DNA of 64,000 nt from Marisa cornuarietis (taxonomy: Eukaryota; Mollusca; Gastropoda; Architaenioglossa; Ampullariidae), in the NCBI GenBank assembly GCA_004794655.1, contig SMMW01000585.1:9113501-9177500 (forward strand). Direction: 5' to 3'. Positions 48,440-64,000 of this stretch are shown piece by piece. Each line of letters starts with the position of its first letter. Positions within the stretch are counted from its first letter, which is position 1. The position numbers were made by a program, and so were the translations under genes. Below the pieces are notes generated by a model. It saw only the letters and a list, made by a program, of their open reading frames with translations. It was not told the origin of the DNA and ran no database searches.

Positions 48440-48700
48440 AAGGGGGGGTTAAGAGGCCTGCACTGGACGAGCGAGGCAGCCAACGAAAAGCTGGCGGGTA
48501 AACACGTTTGCTTTCTCTTCGGGTGGACGCTGGCGTGCCGGGTGGACGCTTCGCCGTGCATACCCGTTAAACTGATGGACTGACTGACTGACTGACGACT
48601 GCGCAGCTTGATCGTTGCTTGCACACGTCACGCTTGCCGGCAGCGGCTCCACTCGCTGGCTTCCTCTCGCGAGAAGCTGCGAGGATATTGGAGAATTCGA
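48440..48700. promoter_or_regulatory. CpG-rich segment with TCTCGCGAGA palindrome
   Basis: The densest CpG stretch of the 43.7-59.1 kb interval. It contains the promoter palindrome TCTCGCGAGA at 48665-48674 and a CACGTCACG half-site at about 48625. It lies 5 kb upstream of the coding start of the 149-residue gene, whose leader exon looks spliced at its 5' side. It could be that gene's promoter and first exon; this is inference. Confidence 0.3.
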
Positions 48701-49611
48701 GACAGACCCCGAGAAGAATGGTCCCTATTTACCAACAGACATGCTGAGGTTTGTGACTTCTCGGAGGATGTTTGCCTTTTGTACTAAGCAAATGTTTTTC
48801 GAAGGACCGCAAAAGATTACTGAGCGCTTTGGCCGAGTTTTGCATCCCACATGTTAGCGGTTAGCGTAGAAGTGACGATTTTGCCATGACACCGATTAGC
48901 GCTACAAGAGGATTAACACATGTGGTTAAAAGTAGATACAACAAACTAAACTTTGCCAATTTAATATTATATACAACAGAAAGGGTTACTGACATAAGCC
49001 GTAGGCAACTGGAAAAATACTAGGACTGTTTCAGGCTAAGCAACAAAACTTCACTTTACCATTATCTAGCTGTCATCACTTTTAAACGACCTAAAGCGGT
49101 AAAAATGACACCTGCCACGAGTTATTATTATTTGTAATCAGCTAATCTAATTATATTGGCTTTAGCCAGACTTAGCGTAGCTTGACCAAGAAATATAAGT
49201 TGTGATCGTTACAGAGCTATGTTCTTAGCGGATGCAGCTTTGTTCGCTAAATCTCTGTATTCTTGTCTCTATATACGATGTTTTATTAATACCTTCACGT
49301 TTTTCATGAGGTTCCTGGCCTAACTTATTAATGCCTTTCAACATCTGTTAGTTTGATGGTTCCAGGTCATTAGAATTGGTTATCGGAAGGAAATAGTTTT
49401 AAACGAACAATTTATGTAATCTCAAAGACCTGTAGCGTGAATGATTGTCAGTCATGCGTTAGTGTTAATCTTCTTTCCAAATTGATTAGAGGGTTTTAGA
49501 ATATTTAAAATAAGCAGAGTTAAATTAATAAAAGAAATAACACTTCACTTCAAAGTTTTTTTGCTTGCTTGTTTTTTTGTTTGTTTGTTTGCGTGTGTAT
49601 TTATTTTGATT
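48700..49611. other. Intergenic, nothing recognised
   Basis: AT-rich; no gene or known repeat. Confidence 0.5.
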
Positions 49612-51020
49612 TTAAAGGTCAAGTCGATTGCTGAGCAAAAATCGCTGGAAACAGAGCACAAAGTATCATAAAAACATATTCCGGTGGTATTTTATGACAA
49701 AGAGGCATGATAGATTTTATATTAATATTTTTCTCTTAAGCACACATAGATTTGTAGAGAAAACAGGAAGTGACGAAACGAACGTATTTCTAAAAATAGC
49801 CCCGTTTGCACTAGCTGAAGTCAAAGAGAAAAGATGCAATCCTCGGTAAAACAAAACTGACCAGGACACATTGTGCTGTTGCTGAATGTTCTCTTCGACA
49901 CTCAGATAGAGTTAGTTTGTACTCATGAAGGAAATGCTGAAGATAATGGCAGCAAACGCCAGTGGATTAACTTTGTTCAGAGATGTGTATATACAGGTCT
50001 CTGCTTTGTTCAAACGTGCCATGCGAACTTGGTCCCCACACCCTACTCATGAATTTGCTCAAAACGTTTTAAAATTGATTGTTATCCAGTCACTTATACA
50101 GCACAAGCAAGTCTTGGACTTTCAGTAAACCGAAGAAATCTTATTCCTACAGCAGTGCTTACTATACAAAAGCACGAGATGTTAAACCAGCTACGACTGC
50201 TGGTAGATCAAGCATCAGATAAGGAACATCGACGGTTTCTACACCGGATCTGGTCTACAAGTAATATCGTGTGACAGTCACAAACACATCATCATCAGTC
50301 GTATCTTTATCCAGCATAATGCTAAAAACAACTGACAGTGTGAGGGCACCATTGATGTGCGTGATTGAAACAGATAAAAAAAAGGAATTAAAAAAGGGTT
50401 GAGGATGATAAACATATTATAAGGAGCTTAAACGGGAACACTTGCGAGTATCAGTAAGAAAATAGAAAATTTTGCATGCAGCTAAATGAGAAAGAAATAA
50501 GCTTTTACATCAATAAACATGTTTCAAACCATCATTATATTTTTAATTGTAAAAAAATCCTTATTAGCAGTACGTTGTAACTATTGTTGCCCATTAAATT
50601 TTGAATTGAATGACTTACCAGTCTGTTGAATGAATTCAGTTTGGACCATTTCATTATTTTTAACTTCATTCGAAGCTTCTAAATAAAGTTCCAATCTGTA
50701 GGGCTGTATTCCAAATTCAGCTGTTTCATTTTTGGGGCAAAAAATCGCTTCTCGAACAGAACAACCTGAGCGACGTTTCTTCATTTGACTTGCAGACATG
50801 CACACTCACTGTTACAAATACTTCGATTACGTGAGAGAACCTCCAGTACAGGAGAGTACTTTTTTCCCGTCTACCTAGTTGCAGGCAAGAATGCCGATGT
50901 TTGAAGGCTTATATCTTTAAAATTAAGCATAATTATGTACTCATATTTTGGGAATTATTATTTTAAAAGGAACTTAACCTGATCATAAAGAAATAATTTT
51001 GCGCTCTCCCGGACCTTTAA
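49612..51020. mobile_element. TTAA-flanked DNA transposon, copy B
   Basis: A shorter homologue (1.4 kb) of 12041-14510. The left end is TTAA then AGGTCAAGTC; the right end is GGACCT then TTAA. Near the right end the minus strand encodes a short fragment MKKRRSGC ... FGIQPYRLELYLE. Its IQPY-x-x-E word is typical of N-termini of some transposon-borne proteins. No complete transposase. Confidence 0.7.
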
Positions 51021-52219
51021 ATATAGTCTCTCAATTCTGTTATGTCATATTATTAGTAGTACTATTTATTCTTATTGTGCTATTGTTGTGCTACATGTTC
51101 CTGATGGGCTATACATAAACGTCTTGTCTTGTCTTGCTTCTCGGATGCATGACGATTACAGTCTGCACACTGCGCACAAGAGAGGCGTGTGCACGCACAC
51201 AGATAGGTTGCGTGCCTTAGCGCTGAGCGAAGAAGTTGCAGACACATGTTCAGGTGGTGGTGTTAAGGCTAGCCGCTTTGCCTGGTCAGCCTGCAGAAAA
51301 ATCAATGGCGCTCTTGACTTCCCCAGACCTCGCATTGTCATGTGGATCCATTCCGAAAACGTCACTAGAAGAAGACTGACTTGAATATTCAATACACAGC
51401 TTTTGAAATGAGTTGACACAAAAGAAAAAACTTCGTTAGCTTCTTTCTATCTGATCCGCGAATGAAATGAAGCTAAAATAGAAAACAAGGAGATAAAAAA
51501 AATGAAAGAAACGAAAAAAAAATCCTGATAAATAAATAAACGAAGGAACGAACAAACAAAAAAATTGTGCGGCTTCACCTCCTTTTAGTGTCCAGTTAGC
51601 AGGGCGAATGTTTATTTTGTCAGCGAAAGCTGTTGTCCGACATTTTCGTTATCTCCGCCACCCGCAGTCTCCGCCAAAAGTAAAGGTGACAAAGGTCTCT
51701 CGCTCACCAGACTGGAAAAGTAGGCAGCAACGTCTGATAGCTGACTAGAAACACGCAAAAAAATTCAGCAGCCTGCATTGTTCCTTCTTTGTATACTTCC
51801 CTTTAAAAACAATCCTTTGTATAGGTTATGGTGAGTGAACTCTGTAGAATAATAAGCATGTGTGAACAGAATGTCCAAATTCGTTGCTAATAAGTAAAAA
51901 CCCATGGTCAATCTGTAGCCGTAGAGTAGGTCTGTACACAATTCTATCAATGGTTTTGCATACTTCTTTTCGACCTGTTCTCAAAGTACACTGTTATGAG
52001 CTAACAAAGCTAAACAGGTGTGATTCGTCAGTAAGGTGCCTTTGTATACATGTCAGTGCTCGAGCTGCAGGTAATAAGGCTACTGCTAAATCCAGTAATT
52101 ATTTGAGAAAGGTCTCATAAGCGGGACTCCTTGCGTGTTTTGTCTTTTTAGTCACAACTGGGATCCTTCGGCTCGATTTCCTTTTGACGACAGTAAGGGA
52201 GAGACATTACAAGACTCTA
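51021..52219. other. Intergenic, nothing recognised
   Basis: No gene or known repeat seen. Confidence 0.5.
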
Positions 52220-52445
52220 GGAGACAATTTACGTCGTGAGAGTCGAAGAGGGAAGATTACGTCTTCAGGAACATGGGGGCAAACTAACGCTTACGTCTTT
52301 GGGAGGAAAAAAAGGAGAAAAGAGGCAGAGGAAAGTTTATGAGAGAGAGAGAGAGAAAGAGAGAGATTTGAAACGAAGAGAAAGCCTTGCGTCTTAAGAA
52401 ACAAGAAAAGGTCTTGCGTCGTCAAAAATAAGAAGAAAAGATTAC
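52220..52445. repeat. ~30-bp purine-rich minisatellite
   Basis: Five or six units with core TTACGTCTT or TTGCGTCTT followed by GGAA/AAGAAAAG sequence. A (GA)n tract at 52341-52366 interrupts it. Confidence 0.6.
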
Positions 52446-55440
52446 AGTTATCCCGCCCAGTTCATTGTAGGGAAGGTCGTAATTTATTAATCCAAGCAAC
52501 AGAGTCAAGGGAAATGAAGAATGGTGCACACCAAATAACCTCTCAAAAATCAACGCACGTCTGTCTTGTGATCAACGAACGACGAAAATCGTCTGCAAAC
52601 ACACCGACGGCATTACAGCCCTGCACTCAGCTTTACTGTGCCTCTGAGCGAATTTTACCTCTTATCCATCCCCCTCCTTATGAAACCACTCATGCAGGAA
52701 ATCAGTACGTAAACAAGTATTATAAAGGTATAAACTCTTAGCATTCTGGAAAGCTTTTACCTGTGTGCTGGAAGGAAAATAGCTCTGATGGAACGTTCAG
52801 TGCAGAACGACACGATTACTTCATATCCTGATATCTGATCGTTATACTTACAGACATGGAGCGATTTATTTTGTCTTCACGAGTTGACAGGGAATTCAAG
52901 TGGAAGAGAATGTAAAGTTCACTGCTGTAAACAATAATGGCAGACTCTCAACACAACAGAACTTAGGGCGTTTCCAAGGCTAGAATCATAACTTAAAAAT
53001 CAGCGAAACAGCGACGAAAGTTTCAATGACATTTCATTCACTATTACAAGACTGTTAAACATAGCGTGTGTGGTGGAGATATTAGGTTCGTGAACCATTG
53101 ATCTAAAACTATTTTAGTGTGCGCAGTCATAGAATTTGCTGAAATCATTACGCCATGTTACCACTCAGTGCATTCAACCAGCATGGAACATAAACAGATT
53201 TACATTAAACCTCCTAACTTTTAAAACACAAAGAAAAGGAAACAAAACAAAAAACCCAAAAATACAAATTTGACAATTTATCAAAAATACGAAAAGACAG
53301 AAGTAGAGCATCCAAAATGTTGTAACCGTATCACTTTAGAAGCTGCAACATGACGACTATAGTCAGCTAAAGTCTGTTCATGACTTTCAGATCAGGTCTG
53401 TGAATACATAATGTTATTTCTGCACACGCGTTTGTCACTGAAAGACAATGCATTCTCTTGACTAGGCATGGATGCGCATGTACACGTGTTCGTGCACGAG
53501 CATTTGCCAGTGGAAGAAAATGCATCAGTTATAAATGATTGGGTGCAGTGCGTGTCTACATGTTCTCAACGCCTTCTGGTGGGATTTTGGTTACCGTTGG
53601 GGGTAGAGGGTGAAAACTATGCTTGTGCTACGAATTGCTATTTCTGTCACCACGAGGAACTTCCGTCGAGGCCAACGTTATTCACCAGACGTAGGCACTA
53701 CTTCCGATGTCGAACTCCACCGGTCGAAGATTCCTGCAGGTGCAGATCGTAAAACCACAGCTTGCTGCAAGCAACTGGACTATTCCCGGCTCAGCGGCTG
53801 CGGAACACGAGAATAATTTACCGGATACCTGCTCTTCTCTAAGTTTCCTTGACTGTCATTAGCTCGCAGAGAGGAAAGAACTTTCGTCTTGTACCTGTTC
53901 CATGGTAACGAGGAGTCGTACATAATATCAGTCAAGTCCGTTATCAATCAAACTGCCTCAGATTTGTAAGTGCATATGTATATATATATATATAGTTGAC
54001 AAAAATGATAGATAATGTGAATGCAAAGAGTGATACGACGAAAGAAGGTTCTAACTTTTTCTCTTAAAGCTACAGATTATTGTTGTTGTCAGGTAGGATC
54101 GCGGCTACCTTGTCGATATATGTTAACCTGCATCAAAGATGAAACAGATGAATTGTGTTTGTTGATGGAAAGGTTTTTACATTTCTGGGTCTTGCACATC
54201 TGCCGGATGATAAAAACCAGGGCTTTACGTTCTACATATCGTCCGTAAACACAATGAACCACTTACGGTCGCTGCCCTGACTGCCACTTTGGCTATGGGA
54301 CTCTTTACCTTTCTCTTAGTCTGACAGTGATCAAACAGAATATATTTAAGAGTGTAAGTCCTGTTCTGTCCGAGTCAAAAAAGATTAGTTTTACGAGCCT
54401 GATCCTTATTTGTCGGTGACAAAAGAGCAAAAGAAGCTCGATCGATACTCACTATGTAATCGGGTATCTGTGGACTGGAGGAAGAGAGGACGCGCAAACT
54501 CAGTAACCACCACCACAGTACACAGTACCACAGTATTTCCCCGCATGTGCACTTTTGGGAAAGGAAAGAAGACCGAAACCAAAGTCAACTAAACAGGAGG
54601 CAGGACATTACCACTATAAAGTCACATTAAAAAAAAAAAAAAAAAAAAGGGGGAGTGGGGCGGGAGACAACGATACCAAGGGAGACAACCCTTCCACAGG
54701 CTGTTATACATGTCTTACGAGATTGCTTTCCCATTGCTTGCATAGGGCGATGGAAATGTGATTTATTTGCGTCTGAGGATATATACTGTGCGAGAAATAA
54801 GGAAACTAAGTTTTGATGCTTTTCGTATCGACAGCGAAGCTTCTTCTGTTTAAAACTATGTTAATAAAAATAACTCGTGATCTAAAGGAAACAAGCAAAC
54901 AAACAACAATAAAAACACTGCTCCTTTGAAAATTTTCTGTTTGTATTTCTCTGGATTTCGTTTTTATGGGTGCTTTGTCTAAATCTGGACATTTGTATGT
55001 TATGCCCACCCTCGGTGGGTTCAGTTCTTTTTTTTACCTTCGTTGCTCAAGGTGATTCAGTCTGCTGAATATGTGGGCCGGACTGTTTTGGAAACTGCGT
55101 TTCTGCTTGGTGACTGCTTGTATAGTTTCTAAAAGTAGACTAAAAATATAATTTATATGTGGACGTATTTCGGTTCAAAGTAAAATGTCCGATGAAGGAA
55201 TACGTGATTTTATAAAGTCATCTGATGATATCACTGATTTTGTTTTAGCTTGCAGATCTCAACTATAAATCTGAAATCTTACTGTGGAAAGCAGCAACTC
55301 TGGGTATTCATTGACTATTCACTTCCCAAGACGGTCATATCTTCTCTCATTTATATCTCTGCTTTGTATTCTCTTCGGCAAAATGCATTGAGCTCGTTGT
55401 TAAACGAGGAAATGCACTATATATATATATAAATATATAT
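52446..55440. other. Intergenic, no gene
   Basis: Contains an A tract at 54629-54649. The unique 33-bp sequence at 53280-53312 is copied at 55993-56025. Otherwise nothing is recognised. Confidence 0.5.
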
Positions 55441-55750
55441 CTGTTTAGGCGTGCGTGCACGCAAGTGTGTTGGCAGCTGTGCCAGAATCGACATGGCGTC
55501 TTGTCTAGCCTCAGGGGCACCAAGCCAGGTGTAACGCAGCTCCCGTACCGACCGTACTATTGACGCTGAGCGCAAAACCACTATAGCTGCGAACAAATAG
55601 TGCGAACTCACGATCCTGATCAAGGGGGACAGATAAGAGGGCGCCACCCACCGAGTACCTGACTCAGGGCTCGTGTAATGGGTGTGTACACACCGCACCT
55701 AAATGGCGAGCAGCTCGAACGGACGACAAGCGTGACGCGGACTGATCGAT
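55441..55750. other. CpG-rich unassigned segment
   Basis: GC-rich compared with its flanks and starting beside a short (TA)n tract. It has no recognisable coding or repeat signature; it could be an old mobile element or a regulatory region. Confidence 0.3.
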
Positions 55751-55949
55751 GAGCCAGACATCTACGCCTCCGTAACTAGGCTTGCAACCAGTCCATCCAG
55801 GTCTTCAGCATCCTCCCCCACCCCCCATGCACTTGTACACGTTGAAGTCCGTCCGTTGATCAATGTTCTTGTCCACTCTACACACGCACGAACACGGACG
55901 CACAAAACAGACAACACCCGACTATATGTGTGCATGCAGACGCACAACT

Positions 55950-56137
<188 letters not shown>

Positions 56138-57169
56138 CTGTTTGGTGCTCTTTCTCGTCGACAGAAGCGAGTTTAGTAGGATGAAAATGTCGTCAAACAC
56201 GAAGCAAACATCTAAACTAATAGTATATTATACATCGATAAGCTAAGCAAATGAAATGTTGAAAAACGTACACGCAGCGCCGTCAGCGAGGCATCTGCGT
56301 TCAACGTCAGCATTACAGCACTACAGAGAGTGTTGCGAAAGACAAATTAAATTGTAAAAAAAAAAATTTCATCGGTATTAATTCAGATTTCCCATTTTGT
56401 TCACATCTCAGTTAATAGTAATAATGATTATCTGGACATGAATCAAGTACTTATGTGGGTGAAATAATTATTTAACATTTAATATTTCGGATGTCTTGCT
56501 TGACGCAAGCGCACGAGTTCATCAACGCATTTAGAAGTCGTGTGCTGAAAAAGGTCGTTCATTTTCAATAAATCTGACAACGCACCAGAGGGGTCTGCAG
56601 GTATGTTGTAATAACACAATATCGATATAGAAAGTATTGTAGCGACGAAAGGCAAGTGAAATTAATGTATGGCTGCAGGTGTTGCAGAAAGTCGCCCTGT
56701 TGTACTGTGTGACTGCTGTGTGTATGTGGCATCCTTCAGCTTGATTAAGTGGCATGACTGATCGAGTGACAAGCGCAGTTAATACAAATTGTCTGAGAAA
56801 AATATCTTTTTAATTTTTTAATGGATAGGAGAAATCGATTAGATCGTGACTCTGCCGGCTTGCGAGCGTGTGTGTGTGTGTGTGTGCTTATTGCGCAATA
56901 ACTCTTCCGCCTCACCTGTTTTCCTTAATTTTCATCGACCAGTCTGAATGTCTGTGATCACAGACCATCACATATAGTGAAGAAAAGGATTAGCAAGGAG
57001 ACTGTGCTAGGTCCTGATTTCCTGATGCTCACCGACACGACGGCACAAAAATCTGCACATAACTCATCTTCAACAGACATCTTCCACTCCACCTTGCTGT
57101 GACGTCAGCATGCTACACAGACAGACACTTTCTCCCTCGTCTGGTCTGTAACATCAAAATACAATGTTC

Positions 57170-57171
<2 letters not shown>
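56138..57171. other. Intergenic, nothing recognised
   Basis: AT-rich; no gene or known element apart from a short (GT)n near 56870. Confidence 0.5.

Positions 57172-57233
<62 letters not shown>
57172..57233. repeat. (AC)n microsatellite
   Basis: Pure AC run of about 62 bp. Confidence 0.97.
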
Positions 57234-57234
<1 letters not shown>

Positions 57235-57837
57235 CATACACAAACGCATGTTTTGACGCCAATCTACAATCCTCGTCAGTGCGAGAAAGTACGCATGTTG
57301 TCTTTTTTTCCCTGTAAATCATCTGTGGATATCCTGAGACAAATAAAGTGTGCTTGAATGGCTTGAATGGCTTGCCCAGCACAGAGATTTCTGCCCAGCA
57401 GTACATGGCGTGCACGTGCAGTGACACGCAGCTCATTAAGGGCCTGTGTGTCTCTCCATCTCCATCTCCAACTCATGCTGACTGCCGGAGACGCTGAGAA
57501 GCCTGAGAGAGAGAGAGGAGGAGGAGGAGGAGGGTGGGGGTAAATCTGGAGTGCTGACTTGGTTGGCAGCGAGTAAATAAAGGAAACAGTGCAGCAACGT
57601 GCCACAGAGCTGCAGGCCGCCGGTCAGTGCACCACGACAGGTGGCGCGGTGGTTGCCGGGACATGCAGCAAAGAAAACGTGGCCTCGGTGCTACCTGAGA
57701 GTTTGTCAGATACCAGGGCTGACTGAGACTGCACACAGCAAATGGCAGAACACACAAGGACAGGAAAGGATACCTTGGCCTGGGTTTGGAGTCTCTTTGG
57801 TTGACTGGTTGACTGGTTGGTGGAAAAGTGCTTCCAC

Positions 57838-58017
57838 CTAGAGATGATTTCTCTTTATGAGGGGATAGGTGGTAGGAAACTGTAATACCCAGAGAAAACC
57901 CCGGATGGCCAGCCCTGCAAACAAGTGTCACATACAGTGTCCCAAAACAGGATCCAAACCCTTGGCCTCTCACTGCAGCGTTGACAAGCGAGTGTTTTAA
58001 GTACTAAGCTGACAGGA
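57838..58017 (-). mobile_element. tRNA-derived SINE, second family
   Basis: On the minus strand: TTAGTACTTAAAACACTCGC (A-box region), GCCAAGGGTTTGGATCC (B box), then GGGGTTTTCTCTGGGTA, a word common in the bodies of mollusc tRNA-SINEs. It is unrelated in sequence to the copies at 25441 and 32342. Confidence 0.65.
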
Positions 58018-59090
58018 GTAACAGGTTGAGTATGAGACTTGCCCTGCTGAGAAAAATCGTTTCCAAACTACAACCCACCCCTCACCCTCTCCATATCATC
58101 CTATTTTGTACGACGAATATTGGACTCTGTACACAACGGATAGTCTCACACTCCAGTCACACAGCACGTCTTCTGTCTCTCTGTGTCTATTTCTCTCTCT
58201 CTCTCTGATTTAGTAGTAAAGAACCGTGTAATTAACTGTATTGTTGTATGCTTTTATCTACCTCCCAGACCACCCCTTTAAATGTGGCGATACAATGGTG
58301 GTCTTATCAATACAATTCCAATGTAAATTCAAATCCCAGTCCTTTCCTCCTCGTTTTTAACTCTGCATGCGTGCGTGCGTGTATGTGTGTGACCATCGAA
58401 TAGAAATGCTCTGTATTGGAAAACTAACAGTGGGTAACCTGAGCAGATTTCAGAGACTCTATACTTGTAGACGTCATACATAGCCTGAGCACCTGTTTCA
58501 ATATTTTGAATAACTTCATGTTCCATCTGACAGGATATTGAGGGCAATCACCCAAGGTAGAGGAGGGGGGGGGGAAGGGGAAGGCAGTTTGCTAGCGGCG
58601 AACTTCAGACAAATCTCTCGGCCACGACGACGTCAACAACGTGGGCAACATGACCTTGCAGTCTCCAGCGCCTTCAGGATGCACGCAGGTGTCTGAGTCA
58701 CGTCGCACCATGCCAGGCCTTACTTGTCTGTTTTCTGTCGATAAATCTCATTCCTGCTTTCCAAGGAAGGCCTTGCAAAGGATGGGTGGGTGAAGGGGAC
58801 GCTGTGTACCGGTGGCGTGTGTCGTCGTCATGGTAAAATCCACCAACCTCATTTCTTTGCCTCATATTTTCAACCAATCAAGTCTCTCCATCAGCAGCAG
58901 CAGACAGCTTCGCCCAATGAAGCTGCATCTTCCACCCGGGTAACGACGGCGTATCGTAATGATTGATGTCAGCATCCAGCAAGTTTTCATCTACCAACCG
59001 GCCACCGTGTGCACTGGCGGGCAAGCCTGACGGTTGACGCGACGCAGAAGTCAGTTTATTCTTCGACTTTCCGGCAGCTTGCAAGTGAAA

Positions 59091-63179
<4,089 letters not shown>

Positions 63180-63530
63180 CCACACCAAGACAAGTGACAC
63201 GTGGCATTCCAAGAGCTGCATTTTTTTTTTAATTTAGGAGAGCATGAATGATGAACAGAAGCTGAAACCAACTGCATCTTTTAAGCTACGGTTTCCAGAT
63301 TAGATTGACATCGTAGACTCCTGTTGGCCACACGTTCAAACCTGTTAGGCTGTTAGGTTGAGCTATTACCTAGTTTGTCTCAGTGACCTATTGTCTTCTA
63401 ACCATACTTGTGTAACATAACCCATCAAGATTTCTTTTTAAAGGTGGATGGTAGATTTTAACATCAATGAGTGGCTCTTCTGTAACACCAATGTTGCTAT
63501 GTTTAATATGTCTCGGTTTTATTTAAGTGC

Positions 63531-63536
63531 AATAAA
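63531..63536 (+). terminator. Polyadenylation signal AATAAA
   Basis: Canonical hexamer about 350 bp after the stop of the three-module gene. A second AATAAA is at 63979-63984. Confidence 0.6.
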
Positions 63537-64000
63537 ACTGTAATGACACACAACAATAACAGCGATCTCTAGAAAGAAGCACACAGTGCAGTTTGAATGA
63601 CAAAGTAATATGATTCTCCAGTTTACTAATATACATTAATAACATGATTCTCCAGTTTAGGAATATACTTTAAAAATACACTCTCCTAGATTAAATTATA
63701 TCTGTGCTTATGTAAAAGTTTGAAGAAAATAGAAAATGATATATAAAAGATAACGAGTGTCCAGAAAACCGATACTTTGAACGAGAGAAAAGTGGAAATC
63801 ATTTTACCATTTATAAAGACGAGCGCCAAAATGCAGCTGTCAAACATGTCAAACTTACTATGCAGTTTGTAACTATGGGTTACCTTTAATTATTGACATA
63901 CACAGACCACACAAAGCATTAGTTCTTTAAGACCAATACCATTTTGTAATCTTGTTTCACTGTCATCTGTAGGCTTGAAATAAATGTGCTAATGTTTCAT

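Noticed and set aside
48229..48624. 131-codon minus-strand open frame in the CpG-rich segment
   Set aside because: No recognisable domain. Open frames are expected where CpG is dense and stops are rare.
53468..53816. 94-codon plus-strand open frame with several cysteines
   Set aside because: Cysteine spacing is irregular, there is no leader, and flanking splice sites are weak.
57473..57973. 166-codon minus-strand open frame
   Set aside because: It overlaps a tRNA-derived SINE and low-complexity sequence. No signal peptide, domain or conserved motif.

Overview
The window is animal nuclear DNA. It holds multi-exon genes with GT-AG introns, long (CA)n, (ATCT)n and (ATC)n arrays, tRNA-derived SINEs, and remnants of hAT and LINE elements. 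The GABA-B-like receptor with many short exons and the overall repeat content suggest a lophotrochozoan, most likely a mollusc and possibly a gastropod. That placement is inference; nothing here is species-diagnostic.

Left third (1-24.3 kb, minus strand): one large gene for a GABA-B-type class C GPCR, closest to the GABBR2 side of the family. I could assemble 17 consecutive coding exons with compatible phases, 2,136 nt or 712 codons without a stop. They run from the signal peptide (ATG at 24272) through the venus-flytrap domain and seven membrane helices. The cytoplasmic tail lies beyond the left edge. Intron 4 needs a GC-AG splice and carries a 378-bp uninterrupted ATCT array. Intron 6 is filled with a diverged minisatellite whose units look like the exon 7 splice acceptor. 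Introns 1, 3, 5 and 11 hold remnants of hAT transposons, LINEs and a TTAA-flanked element.

Middle (24.3-43.8 kb): an intergenic stretch with a LINE ORF1 remnant, SINE copies and a minisatellite. Then comes a four-exon minus-strand gene (43731 to 30596) for a 149-residue single-pass membrane protein. It has a signal peptide, a short C-x15-C-x7-CC-x7-CC ectodomain, one helix and a short basic tail. I do not recognise its family. Its 8.2-kb first intron contains a 1.5-kb non-autonomous hAT-like element and another minisatellite.

Right third (43.8-64 kb): about 15 kb of intergenic DNA holding a second copy of the TTAA-flanked element, mirror-paired trinucleotide arrays, a SINE and a possible CpG-rich promoter. 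A complete five-exon plus-strand gene follows (59091-63179). It encodes a 158-residue secreted or membrane-anchored protein made of three cysteine-rich modules, each on its own phase-1 exon, plus a hydrophobic C-terminus.

The three genes show no obvious functional link. The first two lie in tandem on the minus strand, and the third diverges from the second. The most unusual signals are the minisatellites that run into splice sites, the receptor's loss of the lobe-1 disulfide and GABA-contact residues, and the two small unassigned cysteine-rich proteins.
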